From: Sphingomonas sp. A2-49
GTDB taxonomy: Bacteria > Pseudomonadota > Alphaproteobacteria > Sphingomonadales > Sphingomonadaceae
Length of the DNA: 64,000 nt
Direction: 5' to 3'
Assembly (NCBI RefSeq): GCF_025548555.1
Contig: NZ_JAJLPA010000004.1
Location: forward strand, 1 to 64,000
Shown: piece by piece, positions 47,973 through 58,002 of the stretch
How the letters are laid out: each line of letters starts with the position of its first letter
Numbering within the stretch: position 1 is the first letter of the stretch
The notes under the pieces: model-generated
Databases searched by the model: none
Told to the model about the DNA's origin: nothing
The model's input: only the letters and a program-made list of their open reading frames with translations
Program-made: the position numbers and the translations under genes

Positions 47973-49595
47973 TCAGGCGTAGGCGGCGGTCCACATCAGC
48001 GTCGCGATCCGATCGGCGGTCAGTTCGTCGGCCGCGACGGTTGCGACGCCCTCCGCCACCGCGGCGGCGGCCACCACGACCGCGATCCGCAATGCGACCG
48101 CGCGCAGCTGCGCGATCGGCGGCAGCAGCGTCTCCCCCGCGCCGCCCATGGCGCCGAGCGCCCGCGCGGCGGCCATGAACATGCCGTCGGTCACCGTCCG
48201 CGCGCCCGCGGCGATGGCGCCCAGCCCGACGCCGGGAAAGATGTAGACGTTGTTGACCTGCGTGACGCCGGCGACGCCGAACGGGCTGCCGGTGCCGACG
48301 ATCGCGCGGCCGCCGGTCCAGGCGAGCAGGTCTGCGGGGTGCGCCTCGGCCCGCGACACCGGGTTGGAGAGCGGAAAGACGACCGGCCGCGCGCAGCCCG
48401 CCGCCATCGTGCGGATCACCGCCTCGGTAAAGGTGCCCGGCTGGCCCGAAGCGCCGATCAGCACCGTCGGCTTCACCGCGGCGACGGTTTCCGCCAGGCC
48501 GATCGCGCCGTCGGCGTCGCGTGCCCAGCCGGTCACGCCGGCCGGATCGTGCGCCAGCCGCGCCTGCGACGGCGTCAGCTTCGCCGTGTCGGACAGGATC
48601 AGCCCGTCGCGATCGACCGCCCAGATGCGCGCGCGCGCCGCGGCCTCGTCGAGCCCCTCCGCCCGCAGCGCGCGCACCAGCAGTTCGGCGACGCCGCTGC
48701 CCGCCGCGCCCGCGCCGAACAGGACGATCCGCTGGTCCGCCAGCGACGCGCCGGTCCGCGCGATCGCCGATAACAGCGTGCCGACCGCGGTCGCCGCCGT
48801 TCCCTGGATATCGTCGTTGAAGCTGAGCAGGCGGTCGCGATAGCGGCCGAGCAGGTCATGGGCGTTGTGGCCGGCGAAATCCTCCCATTGCAGCAGGACG
48901 TTGGGCCAGCGCGCCGCGACCGCGGCGACGAACCGTTCGACGAAATCGGCATAGTCCTGCCCCCGCACCCGCGGGTTGCGCCAGCCGACGTAGAGCGGGT
49001 CGTCGCGCAGCCCCGCATTGTCGGTGCCGACGTCGAGCAGGATCGGCAGCACCTCCGCCGGGTGGATCCCGGCACAGGCGGTATAGAGCGCCAGCTTGCC
49101 GATCGGGATGCCCATCCCGCCCGCCCCCTGATCGCCGAGGCCGAGGATCCGCTCGCCGTCGCTGACCACGATCACCTTGACCCGGTCGAGCGCCGGATCC
49201 GACAGGATGTCGTCGATCCGCTCGCGGTTGGGATAGCTGAGGAACAGCCCGCGCGGCTTGCGCCAGATCTCGCTGAACCGCTCGCAGCCCGCCCCCACCG
49301 TCGGCGTGTAGACCAGCGGCAGCATGCGCGGCAGGTCCGCATGCACGAGCGCGTGGAACAGCACCTCGTTGGAATCCTGCAATTCGCGCAGGAAGGCGTA
49401 GCGGTGGAAGTCGTCTGCCATGCCGTCGAGCACGCGGCGGCGGCGCGCGATCTGGCTGTCGAGCGTGCCGACGTGCGGCGGCAGCGGCCCGTGCAGGTTC
49501 AGACGGTCGCGCTCCCCCTCGGTGAAGGCGGTGCCCTTGTTGGTCAGCGGATCGGACAGCAGCGCACGGGCGGCGGCATGGACGGCGGGGGGCAT
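47973..49595 (-). CDS. NAD-type malic enzyme
   Basis: The 540-residue enzyme oxidatively decarboxylates malate to pyruvate. Features are PLVYTPTVGAGCERFSEI, the SDGERILGLGDQGAGGMG block, FNDDIQGTAATAVG with metal-binding Asp, and the Rossmann site IVLFGAGAAGSGVA. The length and lack of an attached phosphotransacetylase domain match the single-domain SfcA/MaeA type. The ATG at 49593-49595 is chosen. It is 11 bp downstream of the porin gene, within a dctA-porin-malic enzyme set, so imported malate could be used directly. Confidence 0.92.
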   Translation of the reverse strand: MPPAVHAAARALLSDPLTNKGTAFTEGERDRLNLHGPLPPHVGTLDSQIARRRRVLDGMADDFHRYAFLRELQDSNEVLFHALVHADLPRMLPLVYTPTVGAGCERFSEIWRKPRGLFLSYPNRERIDDILSDPALDRVKVIVVSDGERILGLGDQGAGGMGIPIGKLALYTACAGIHPAEVLPILLDVGTDNAGLRDDPLYVGWRNPRVRGQDYADFVERFVAAVAARWPNVLLQWEDFAGHNAHDLLGRYRDRLLSFNDDIQGTAATAVGTLLSAIARTGASLADQRIVLFGAGAAGSGVAELLVRALRAEGLDEAAARARIWAVDRDGLILSDTAKLTPSQARLAHDPAGVTGWARDADGAIGLAETVAAVKPTVLIGASGQPGTFTEAVIRTMAAGCARPVVFPLSNPVSRAEAHPADLLAWTGGRAIVGTGSPFGVAGVTQVNNVYIFPGVGLGAIAAGARTVTDGMFMAAARALGAMGGAGETLLPPIAQLRAVALRIAVVVAAAAVAEGVATVAADELTADRIATLMWTAAYA

Positions 49596-49606
49596 GCGGG
49601 ATCCTT

Positions 49607-51106
49607 CTAGAAGCGGAAGCTGAGCCAGCCGGCGAGGAAGTCGGAGCTCCTGAACCCCGCCCGGGTCAGCGACGGGCCGGCGGCGAGATGTTCGTAGCGG
49701 CCGGTGAAGGACAGCCGCGGGCCGATCGACCACACCGCCTGCAACCGGGCGACGTCGCCGATCTTGGCATCGCCGATCCGCTGCGTGCCCGCGAACGGCT
49801 GGCCGTTGGCGCGGTAGACCGCGTCGGTGACGCTGTCGCGCCAGGTCAGCTGATATTCGGCGGTCAGCCGCACCGACGTCAGCGGGGAAAAGGTGACGTT
49901 GGGCGCCACCGCGATCAGATTCGACGGGGTCAGGAACAGGCCATAGCTGTAATAGATGTTGTTGCCGAACGGCGCATAGGCATCGCGCAGCTTGCCGTCG
50001 CCATAGCCGCCGCCGCCGCTCGCATAGTCGAGGTGCACGCCGATCCGCGGCGCCGTCTTCGACGCGCCGATGCGATAGGTCTGCGCCAGGAACACCTGCC
50101 AGGCGTCGATATCCTGATCGATATAGTGACCGGACTGGTGGTTGACCGTCCAGTCGATCGTCAGCGGCCCGGCATCGCCCCAGATACGCGTGCCGACGTA
50201 ATAGCGTGTCGCCGGCCCGATCCGGCCGCCCCAGGCGCCGACCGTGTTGCGCCGCCGCCAGAGGAACGGATCGACGTACAGCTTCGATCCGCCGAACCAT
50301 GTCGTCGGCATCGCGAAGCCCAGCGTCACCCCCGAAAAGCGCCGGGCGGGATCGCTGATGTCGTCATCGGTGCCCAGGTCGCCATATTGCGTCGGCTTGA
50401 GGTCGAACAGGTCGACGCGTGCGCGCGCCCCCCGCGCCCAGGCGCGCACGCCGTTCAGCGTATAGCGGATCGTGTTGTTGTCGCGCTGCGACACGAGCAG
50501 ATTGGGGCCGTCGGTGAATTCCTGCCGGCCGTAGCGCGCGCCGATCGCGACGCCGTCGATCTCCGCATTGCCTTCGACGAACGCCTGTTGCAGCACCAGG
50601 TCGTTGCGCAGCGTCGCCGCCGGTGCGCCGAGCTCGACGCCCGAGATGCCGCCGTGCGCGACCTCGGCGAAAGCGCGGACATGCGGCCCGACGTGAAGGT
50701 CGGCGCCGCCGACGATGCGGTTGATATCCTGGCGCTGCGCGCGCGCGTCGCGCAGGTTCGGGTTGGTCGTATGGTTGACGCGCAACCGCAGCTCCCCCGA
50801 CAGCGTCAGATAGACCTCGCCATCCGCGGCGATCGGCAGGAACTTGAGCCGGTCGAATATGTCGCGGCGCCTGGCGGGATCGCGCATCACCCGCCAATCC
50901 TCCGCCCAACGCGACAGGTTGAAACCGTTGGTGGTGGCGCCGTCCCCCGCCGCCGCCGCGGGGAAGGAGGTGACGGTCGGGGTGGCGGGATTGCGCGTCT
51001 GGCCGCTTTCGCTGGGCGCGACGCTGGTCTGCGCCCGTGCCCCGGCGGCGGTGGCGAGGGTGAGCAGGACGGTGGCGCCGCAAAGCGCACTGGCTCGATG
51101 GAACAT
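49607..51106 (-). CDS. Outer-membrane porin (alginate-export family fold)
   Basis: The 499-residue protein has a signal peptide (MFHRASALCGATVLLTLATAAGARAQ) and about 18 beta-strands rich in Arg, Tyr and Trp, ending in WLSFRF, the outer-membrane C-terminal signature. Strand pattern (FLKF-like RLKFLPIAADGEVYLTLSGE, then RYGRQEF) resembles the AlgE/alginate-export family (Alginate_exp). It lies between dctA and malic enzyme, so it may pass dicarboxylates through the outer membrane. The specific ligand is inferred from context only. Confidence 0.8.
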   Translation of the reverse strand: MFHRASALCGATVLLTLATAAGARAQTSVAPSESGQTRNPATPTVTSFPAAAAGDGATTNGFNLSRWAEDWRVMRDPARRRDIFDRLKFLPIAADGEVYLTLSGELRLRVNHTTNPNLRDARAQRQDINRIVGGADLHVGPHVRAFAEVAHGGISGVELGAPAATLRNDLVLQQAFVEGNAEIDGVAIGARYGRQEFTDGPNLLVSQRDNNTIRYTLNGVRAWARGARARVDLFDLKPTQYGDLGTDDDISDPARRFSGVTLGFAMPTTWFGGSKLYVDPFLWRRRNTVGAWGGRIGPATRYYVGTRIWGDAGPLTIDWTVNHQSGHYIDQDIDAWQVFLAQTYRIGASKTAPRIGVHLDYASGGGGYGDGKLRDAYAPFGNNIYYSYGLFLTPSNLIAVAPNVTFSPLTSVRLTAEYQLTWRDSVTDAVYRANGQPFAGTQRIGDAKIGDVARLQAVWSIGPRLSFTGRYEHLAAGPSLTRAGFRSSDFLAGWLSFRF

Positions 51107-51186
51107 CGTGTGGATCCTTTCAGGTCGGCGGCCCCGCGTCCGTCCGCTCCGGTACCGGCCCGGACGGACGCGGGGCGCCGCGGGCG

Positions 51187-52524
51187 TCAGGCCGCCGGGA
51201 CGGCGTCGGCGGGCAGCTGGTCGACGCGGAGCGCCTCGCCCCGCAGCGCCGCGTTCAGCCGGTCGATGTCGAGCGCGCCTTCCCAGCGCGACACGACCAC
51301 CGTCGCGACCGCGTTGCCGATGAAGTTCGTCAGGCTGCGGCATTCGCTCATGAAGCGGTCGACGCCGAGGATCAGCGCCATCCCCGCCACGGGCACGCTC
51401 GGCACGATCGACAGCGTCGCCGCCAGCGTGATGAAGCCCGCACCGGTCACCCCCGCCGCGCCCTTCGACGACAGCATCGCGACCGACAGCAGCAGCAACT
51501 GCTGCCCCAGCGTCAGGTCGACGTTGCACGCCTGCGCGATGAACAGCGCCGCCAGCGTCATGTAGATATTGGTGCCGTCGAGGTTGAACGAATAGCCCGT
51601 CGGCACGACCAGCCCGACGATCGACTTGGGACAGCCGGCGCGCTCCATCTTCTCGATCAGCGCGGGCAGCGCGCTTTCCGACGACGACGTGCCGAGCACC
51701 AGCAACAGCTCCGCCTTGAGATAGGCGATCAGCCGCAGGATCGAAAAGCCGCACAGCCAGCCCACCGTGCCCAGCACCAGCAGCACGAACAGCAGCGAGG
51801 TGAAATAGAAGGTCCCGACCAGCACCGCGAGATTGGCGAGCGTGCCGACGCCATATTTGCCGATGGTGAACGCCATCGCGCCGAACGCGCCGACGGGCGC
51901 CGCCTTCATGACGATGCTGACGACCTTGAAGAAAGCGAGCGACACGTCCTCGAGCATGTGCAGCACCTTGTCGCCGCGGTCGCCGATCAGCGCCAGCGCG
52001 ATGCCGAACAGGATCGAGACGAACAGCACCTGGAGGATGTTGCCTTCGGTCAGCGACGACAGGAACGTGTCCGGGATGATGCCGGTCAGGAAGCCGGTGA
52101 TCGTGCTTTCGTGCGCCTTGGCGGCGAATTCGCTCACCTTGCTGGTATCCAGCGTGGCGGGATCGATGTTCAGCCCCGCGCCGGGCCGCACCACGTTGGC
52201 GACGATCAGCCCGACGATCAGCGCCAGCGTCGAGAAGAACAGGAAATAGACGAACGCCTTGCCGGCGACGCGGCCGACGGCGGCAAGGTCGCGCATGCCG
52301 GCGATGCCGGTGACGATCGTCAGGAAGATGACCGGGGCGATGACCATCTTCACCAGCTTGATGAAGGCATCGCCGATCGGCTTCAGCGCCTCTCCGGTGG
52401 CGGGCGCGAAATGGCCGACCAGCACGCCCGCGACGATCGCGACGAGCACCTGGAGGTAGAGTTGCGCGTACCACGGCCTTGCCGCGGGCGGCGTAGCGGG
52501 CGCTTGGGCGATGCTGATGGTCAT
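51187..52524 (-). CDS. dctA: C4-dicarboxylate transport protein (DAACS family)
   Basis: The 445-residue sodium/proton symporter for fumarate, succinate and malate has eight membrane helices and two re-entrant hairpins. Conserved blocks are [34 protein letters not shown] (the serine-rich hairpin), [17 protein letters not shown] and the helix-8 region with [16 protein letters not shown]. The start MTISIAQAP at 52522-52524 is chosen over an upstream frame. It is the first gene of a dicarboxylate set. Confidence 0.95.
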   Translation of the reverse strand: MTISIAQAPATPPAARPWYAQLYLQVLVAIVAGVLVGHFAPATGEALKPIGDAFIKLVKMVIAPVIFLTIVTGIAGMRDLAAVGRVAGKAFVYFLFFSTLALIVGLIVANVVRPGAGLNIDPATLDTSKVSEFAAKAHESTITGFLTGIIPDTFLSSLTEGNILQVLFVSILFGIALALIGDRGDKVLHMLEDVSLAFFKVVSIVMKAAPVGAFGAMAFTIGKYGVGTLANLAVLVGTFYFTSLLFVLLVLGTVGWLCGFSILRLIAYLKAELLLVLGTSSSESALPALIEKMERAGCPKSIVGLVVPTGYSFNLDGTNIYMTLAALFIAQACNVDLTLGQQLLLLSVAMLSSKGAAGVTGAGFITLAATLSIVPSVPVAGMALILGVDRFMSECRSLTNFIGNAVATVVVSRWEGALDIDRLNAALRGEALRVDQLPADAVPAA

Positions 52525-52746
52525 GGGCAGCCTTTCATCCTCTATGGCGACGCGGGTCCGGCTCTTGCTGGCCGTGTGCGTCGCCGGACGATGCCGTGTG
52601 CGACCGGGGGGCGGCAATGCTGCGGGAGAGAAATTATATCTGTTGTTTTACAGCTGCTTATCTGTTCGTTGCATCGCCGGTCGTCCGTTGCCGGACCGCG
52701 CCGCGGCGCGAAGTGTGCCGAAAGTTGCACACTTCCGCCCGGCGAT
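52525..52746. promoter_or_regulatory. dctA upstream region with inverted repeat
   Basis: These 222 bp between dctA and ogt contain a perfect 8-8-8 inverted repeat AAGTGTGC-CGAAAGTT-GCACACTT at 52711-52734, plus an AT-rich patch (52628-52668) that could be the dctA promoter. The repeat is 12 bp past the ogt stop, so it may be an operator for dctA or a hairpin ending ogt mRNA; no U-tract follows. It does not fit the TGTGA-n6-TCACA spacing of Crp. Confidence 0.5.
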
Positions 52747-53250
52747 TTACAGCGGCAGTTCGCCGCTGCGCCGCTCCAGCGCGAGCAATAGCGCCTTCGC
52801 CGCCAGCCCGCCCGCGAAGCCGGTGAGCTGGCCGTCGCCGCCCACCACGCGATGGCAGGGCGCGACGATCGAGAGCGGGTTGCGGCCGTTCGCCGCACCC
52901 ACCGCGCGCGCCGCGCCCGGGCGGCCGATCGCGCGCGCGATAGCGCCGTAGCTGCGCGTCTCGCCATAGGGGATGGTGAGCAGGGCCGCCCAGACGCGCT
53001 TCTGGAATTCGGTGCCGCGCCAGTCGAGCGGCAGGTCGAACGTGGTGCGTTCGCCCGCGAAATAGCCGCGCAGCTGCGCCGTAGCGGCGACCAGCACCGG
53101 GTGCGCGGCGTCGACGACGAGCGGGCCTAACCGCACCCGCAACGGATCGTCATCGGCCCACAGGATCGCGACCAGACCTGCATCGCTCGCCACCAGCGTC
53201 AGCGGGCCGACGGGCGAATCGATCGTGGCGGAGCGGAGCGAGCGGACCAT
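52747..53250 (-). CDS. ogt: Methylated-DNA--protein-cysteine methyltransferase
   Basis: The 167-residue suicide repair protein takes the methyl from O6-methylguanine. The active cysteine is C132 in IVAPCHRVVGGDG, preceded by the HTH segment TRSYGAIARAIGRPGAARAVG with the arginine finger. The ATG at 53248-53250 is preferred because MVRSLRSATIDSPVGPLTL is the family N-terminus. The next gene upstream, GH35, is divergent. Confidence 0.93.
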   Translation of the reverse strand: MVRSLRSATIDSPVGPLTLVASDAGLVAILWADDDPLRVRLGPLVVDAAHPVLVAATAQLRGYFAGERTTFDLPLDWRGTEFQKRVWAALLTIPYGETRSYGAIARAIGRPGAARAVGAANGRNPLSIVAPCHRVVGGDGQLTGFAGGLAAKALLLALERRSGELPL

Positions 53251-53418
53251 CGGACGGGCATATCGCCACGCGATGGCCGCGGCCACAGGCCCCAGATCGG
53301 ACGCCACAGGCGCCCCCCGGCGCATATGCAAATTTGTCTTACTTAATCGACGATCCGATGATAGCGTCACCATCGAGAGCGCAGCGCGAGGCTGCCGCAG
53401 GGAGGGGACCGACGGCCG
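53251..53418. promoter_or_regulatory. Divergent intergenic region ogt / GH35
   Basis: These 168 bp must hold promoters for ogt and for the glycosidase pair. An AT-rich patch (about 53322-53345, with ATGCAAATTTG) stands out. GGGAGGGG at 53400-53407 is a ribosome site for the GH35 ATG at 53419. No clear operator could be fixed. Confidence 0.45.
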
Positions 53419-55077
53419 ATGGGCTGGACATCACGCTATTTCGCGGCGTCGCTGGCGGCGCTCGCGCTGCCGCTCACGATCCCGGCCATGGCCGCCGCCC
53501 CGCAGGCGACGGCGCAGGCGTCCGCGCCCCTGCCCCGGATCGTGTCGCGCGACGGCCGGCACGCGCTGATGGTCGACGGCGCGCCGTTCCTGATGCTCGG
53601 GATCCAGGCGAACAACAGCAGCAACTATCCCGCCATGCTGGACAAGGTGTGGCCGATGGTCGCGCGCATCCATGCCAACACGCTGGAAATCCCGGTCGCG
53701 TGGGAACAGGTCGAGCCGGTCGAGGGCCGGTTCGACTTCGGCTATGTCGACGCGCTGCTCGCCGGCGCGCGCGCGCACGACACGCGGCTGGTGCTTCTGT
53801 GGTTCGGGACGTGGAAGAACACCGGCGCCGCCTATGTCCCCGCGTGGGTGAAGACCGACGGCAAGCGCTTCCCGCGGATGCGCAAGGCCGACGGCACCGC
53901 GCATTACGCGCTGTCCCCGCACGCGCGCACCACGCTGGAGGCGGACAAGCGCGCGTTCGTCGCGCTGATGCGGCACCTGAAGGACGCCGATCCCGATCAC
54001 CGCGTCATCATGATGCAGGTGGAGAACGAGACCGGCGTCTACGGCCAGGGCCGCGACCTGTCGCCGGCGGCGCAGGCGCTGTTCCGCCAGCCGATCCCCG
54101 CCGCACTGGCGAAGGCGAGTGGTCGCCGCGGCGACTGGACCGCGGCCTATGGTAAGCTTGCCGATGCGGCGTTCAACAGCTGGCATGTCGGCCGCTACGT
54201 CGACGAGATCGCCGCCGCCGGGCGCGCGATGCTCGATCTGCCCACCTATGCCAATGCGGCGCTGGGCGATCCGTTCGCGACGCCGGGCGAGGGCGGCGGC
54301 GCAAGCGGTGGTCCCGACTGGTCGACGATCGACGTGTGGAAGGTCGCGGCGCCCCACATCGACGTGGTCGCGCCCGACATCTACAATCGTGACCCCAGGG
54401 CCTATGCGGCGTATCTGAGGCTGTACGCCCGGCCGGACAACGCCCTGATGGTCCCCGAAACGGGCAACGCGGCGGACTATGCGCGCTTCCTGTGGAGCGT
54501 GCTCGGCCGGGGCGGCATCGGCTTCGCGCCGTTCGGCTTCGACGACACCGGCTACGTCAACTATCCGCTCGGCGCCAAGGTGGTCGATGCCGCGACGATG
54601 GCGGCGTTCGCGGACAAGTTCGCGCTGATGACACCGAACGCGCGCGGCTGGGCACGCGCCGCCTTCGACCATCCGACCTGGGGCAGCGCCAAGCCCGCCG
54701 ATGGCAGCGACGAGAGCGGCACGCTCGGCCGGTGGAGGGTGACCGCGCAATACGGCCTGTGGGCGTTCGGCGAAAAGGATGCGCCGTGGCTGAAGGCCGA
54801 TCCCCATCCCAGCCGCACCCAGCCGGTGGGCGGTGCGGCGGTGGTGCAGCTGGCGCCCGATGAATTCCTCGTCGCCGGATCCGACGTCCGCATCCGCTTC
54901 GACGCGGCCCGTCCCGCCGCCGGCGAAAGCACGCAATGGCTGCGCGTCGAGGAAGGCGGCTTCGATGCGGCCGGTCGCTGGACGATGATGCGCCTCTGGA
55001 ACGGCGACCAGACCGATTATGGCCTCAACCTCGCCGGCCCGACGCTGTTGCGCGTGACCATGGGCACCTATCGCTGA
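53419..55077 (+). CDS. GH35-type beta-galactosidase with DUF5597
   Basis: The 552-residue secreted enzyme has a signal peptide and a TIM barrel. The acid/base is E204 in [11 protein letters not shown], and the nucleophile E347 in [10 protein letters not shown], both matching the GH35/GH42 clan A pattern. The C-terminal sandwich region corresponds to DUF5597. This subtype includes Bgl35A of Cellvibrio japonicus, an exo-beta-galactosidase acting on xyloglucan side chains (family knowledge). The next gene is a GH31 with a PA14 insert, typical of xyloglucan alpha-xylosidases, which strengthens the inference. Confidence 0.85.
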   Translation: MGWTSRYFAASLAALALPLTIPAMAAAPQATAQASAPLPRIVSRDGRHALMVDGAPFLMLGIQANNSSNYPAMLDKVWPMVARIHANTLEIPVAWEQVEPVEGRFDFGYVDALLAGARAHDTRLVLLWFGTWKNTGAAYVPAWVKTDGKRFPRMRKADGTAHYALSPHARTTLEADKRAFVALMRHLKDADPDHRVIMMQVENETGVYGQGRDLSPAAQALFRQPIPAALAKASGRRGDWTAAYGKLADAAFNSWHVGRYVDEIAAAGRAMLDLPTYANAALGDPFATPGEGGGASGGPDWSTIDVWKVAAPHIDVVAPDIYNRDPRAYAAYLRLYARPDNALMVPETGNAADYARFLWSVLGRGGIGFAPFGFDDTGYVNYPLGAKVVDAATMAAFADKFALMTPNARGWARAAFDHPTWGSAKPADGSDESGTLGRWRVTAQYGLWAFGEKDAPWLKADPHPSRTQPVGGAAVVQLAPDEFLVAGSDVRIRFDAARPAAGESTQWLRVEEGGFDAAGRWTMMRLWNGDQTDYGLNLAGPTLLRVTMGTYR

Positions 55078-55103
55078 TGCCGCCCTGCCCTCAAGGACCC
55101 TCG

Positions 55104-57959
55104 ATGATGCGTCTGTTCGCCCGTCTTGCCGCCGCGCTGGCGCTCTCCACCTCCGGCATCGCGCTCGCCGCCGACGTGCAGCGGATCGACCAGGGCGTCA
55201 TCGTCACGCCCGATGCCGGCCCGGCGAAGCGGGTGCGCGTCGTCGCGTATGGCGACGGCGGCTTCCGCGTCACCGCGGTGCCCGGCACCGACCTGGCGCT
55301 GCCCGACAGCCTGATGGTGATCGCGCGGCCGCACGGCGCCCCGCGGATCGCGCAGCGGGACGGCATCGTCACGCTGACGCTGGCGAAGGCGAGCGCGCAG
55401 GTGCGCCTGTCCGACGGCCACGTCCGCTTCCTCGACGCGGCGGGCAAGGTGGTGCTGGACGAGGCGGCACGCGGCGCGTTCGCCCCCAGCGGCGAGGGCA
55501 AGGGCTATCTCGCCACCCGGCAGCAGTTCAACCGCGGCAGCGACGAGGGCTTCTACGGCCTCGGCCAGCATCAGAACCGCCAGATGAACTACAATGGCGA
55601 GGACGTCGAACTCGCCCAGCACAATATGGACATCGCGATTCCCTTCGTGGTGTCCACGCGGAACTACGGGCTGTTGTGGGACAACAATTCGATCACCCGC
55701 TTCGGCAACCCGCGCCCCTATGCACTGGCCGGCACCGACATGCCGGTGACGAGCGGCGGCAAACCGGGATGGAAGGCCGATTACTACCTCGGCGATCGGC
55801 TGGCGATCAGCCGGCAGGAAGCGACGATCGACTATCAGTTCATCCGCGACCAGGCGCGCTGGCCGGCCGAGGCGAAGGCGCAGACGGTCGCATCGGCCGA
55901 CAGCGGCCAGAACACCGCGGGCAAGGTGGTCGGCAAGCAGCGCGTCGTGTGGACCGGCACGCTGGCCCCCACCGTCACGGGCGTGCACAAGTTCCGCGTC
56001 TACGGATCGAGCTATTTCAAGGTCTATGCGGACGGCAAGCTGGTGCTCGATCGCTGGCGCCAGAACTGGAACCCGTGGTTCCACAACGTCGACCTGCCGA
56101 TGACCGCGGGCAGGCCGGTGGCGATCCGGATCGAATGGGAGCCCAATGCGGGCTATATGGCCCTGTTCCATAACGATCCACTGCCCGCGCCCGACCGCCA
56201 TTCGCTATGGCTGTCGTCGGAGGCGGGCAAGGCGCTCGACTATTATTTCGTCGCCGGGCGCGACATGGACGACGTCGTCGCCGGCTACCGCGGCCTTACC
56301 GGCAAGGCGCCGATGATGCCGCAATGGGCCTATGGCTTCTGGCAGAGCCGCCAGCGCTACGAGACGCAGGATCAGCTGCTGGGCGTCGTGCGCGAATATC
56401 GCAAGCGACAGATCCCGCTCGATACCATCGTCGAGGACTGGTTCTACTGGCCGCAGGATCAATGGGGCAGCCACCGGTTCGATCCCGCCCGCTTCCCCGA
56501 TCCCAAGGCGATGGTCGACGAGGTCCACAGGCTGAACGCGCAGCTGATGATCTCGGTCTGGCCGAAATTCTATCCCGATACCGACAATGCCAGGGAACTG
56601 GCGGCCAAGGGGTTCCTGTATCGGGGGAACCTGACGATGGGGAACAAGGACTGGGTCGGCCCCGGCTATCTCAATACCGACTACGACCCCTATCAGCCCA
56701 AGGCGCGCCGCATCTATTTCCGGCAGGTGCGCGATGCTCTGGTGAAGCTCGGCATCGACGCCTGGTGGATGGACGCGACCGAGCCCGACATCCATTCGAA
56801 CCTGTCGATCGACGAACGCAAGTTCGTGATGGGGCCGAACGCGCTCGGGCCGGGCGGCGCCTATTTCAACAGCTTCCCGCTCGTCCATGCGCAGGGCTTC
56901 GCGCAAGGGCTGCGCGGCGCGACGCCCGGCAAGCGCCCCTTCATCCTGACGCGCTCGGGCTTCGGCGGCATCCAGCGGACGAGTTCGGCGCTATGGTCGG
57001 GCGACGTCGCGGCGCGCTGGGACGACCTGCGCGACCAGATTTCGGCGGGGGTCAACCTGTCGATGTCGGGCGTGCCCAACTGGACGCACGACATCGGCGG
57101 TTTCGCGGTCGAGGATCGCTACACCAACGCCGAACCCGCCGCGCAGCCCGAATGGCGCGAGCTGCAATTGCGCTGGTTCCAGTTCGGGGCGCTCAGCCCG
57201 CTGTTCCGCAGCCACGGCGAAAAGCCCAAGCGCGAGATCTACGAACTGGGCGCGGACGATCCCGCGATGATGCGCTCGATGCTGTGGTACGACCAGCTGC
57301 GCTATCGCCTGATGCCCTATATCTACACCGTCGCCGCGGACACGTTCCACAAGGACGGCAGCATCATGCGCGGGCTGGTGATGGACTATGCCGCCGATCG
57401 CCGGACGTGGGGGATCGACGACGAATATCTGTTCGGCCGCGACCTGCTCGTCGCGCCGGTCACCGTCTACAAGGCGCGGTCGCGGCAGGTGTACCTGCCG
57501 GCGGGAGCGGACTGGTACGATGTCGCCAGCGGTCGCCACTATCGCGGCGGGCAGGACATCGCCGCCGCCGCCCCCTACGAACGGATGCCGCTGTTCGCGC
57601 GCGCCGGCGCGATCCTGCCGACCGGCCCGGCGCTGCACTATGCGCGCGAACGGCCCGACGGCCCGATCGTGCTGCACGTCTTCACCGGCCGCGACGGCGC
57701 ATTCTCGCTGTACGAGGACGACGGCGTCACACCGGGGTACGGAACGGGGCAGTTCGCCCGAGTGCCGCTGGCGTGGGACGAACGCGCGAAGACGCTGACG
57801 ATCGGTGCGCGGCAGGGCCGCTATCCCGGCATGCCGGCGCGGCGCGCGATATCCGTGCGTTTCCACACGCCGGGCAATGCGACGCCGCTCGACTTCGCCG
57901 AGAACGCCGGCAACCGCGTGACCTACGACGGGCGGCCGGTGACGATCCGCCTGCGATAG
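55104..57959 (+). CDS. GH31 alpha-xylosidase with PA14 insert
   Basis: The 951-residue secreted enzyme has a signal peptide (residues 1-23) and an N-terminal beta-sandwich. A PA14-like insert lies at about 245-375 (GVHKFRVYGSSYFKVYADGK). In the (beta/alpha)8 barrel the nucleophile is D557 (WWMDATEPDIH) and the acid/base D634 (WSGDVAARW). The PA14 insertion is characteristic of xyloglucan-specific GH31 alpha-xylosidases such as CjXyl31A, which prefer long oligosaccharides. It follows GH35 by 26 bp on the same strand, probably one operon. Confidence 0.9.
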   Translation: MMRLFARLAAALALSTSGIALAADVQRIDQGVIVTPDAGPAKRVRVVAYGDGGFRVTAVPGTDLALPDSLMVIARPHGAPRIAQRDGIVTLTLAKASAQVRLSDGHVRFLDAAGKVVLDEAARGAFAPSGEGKGYLATRQQFNRGSDEGFYGLGQHQNRQMNYNGEDVELAQHNMDIAIPFVVSTRNYGLLWDNNSITRFGNPRPYALAGTDMPVTSGGKPGWKADYYLGDRLAISRQEATIDYQFIRDQARWPAEAKAQTVASADSGQNTAGKVVGKQRVVWTGTLAPTVTGVHKFRVYGSSYFKVYADGKLVLDRWRQNWNPWFHNVDLPMTAGRPVAIRIEWEPNAGYMALFHNDPLPAPDRHSLWLSSEAGKALDYYFVAGRDMDDVVAGYRGLTGKAPMMPQWAYGFWQSRQRYETQDQLLGVVREYRKRQIPLDTIVEDWFYWPQDQWGSHRFDPARFPDPKAMVDEVHRLNAQLMISVWPKFYPDTDNARELAAKGFLYRGNLTMGNKDWVGPGYLNTDYDPYQPKARRIYFRQVRDALVKLGIDAWWMDATEPDIHSNLSIDERKFVMGPNALGPGGAYFNSFPLVHAQGFAQGLRGATPGKRPFILTRSGFGGIQRTSSALWSGDVAARWDDLRDQISAGVNLSMSGVPNWTHDIGGFAVEDRYTNAEPAAQPEWRELQLRWFQFGALSPLFRSHGEKPKREIYELGADDPAMMRSMLWYDQLRYRLMPYIYTVAADTFHKDGSIMRGLVMDYAADRRTWGIDDEYLFGRDLLVAPVTVYKARSRQVYLPAGADWYDVASGRHYRGGQDIAAAAPYERMPLFARAGAILPTGPALHYARERPDGPIVLHVFTGRDGAFSLYEDDGVTPGYGTGQFARVPLAWDERAKTLTIGARQGRYPGMPARRAISVRFHTPGNATPLDFAENAGNRVTYDGRPVTIRLR

Positions 57960-58002
57960 GCGCCGCCGCCGTCCCGGATCGCGCCGGGACGGCGGCAGGG
58001 CG

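Noticed and set aside
49607..52474. Minus-strand frame that joins the porin to sequence within dctA (955 codons)
   Set aside because: The porin has its own signal peptide starting at 51106, and dctA is complete in another frame. The extension is a shadow.
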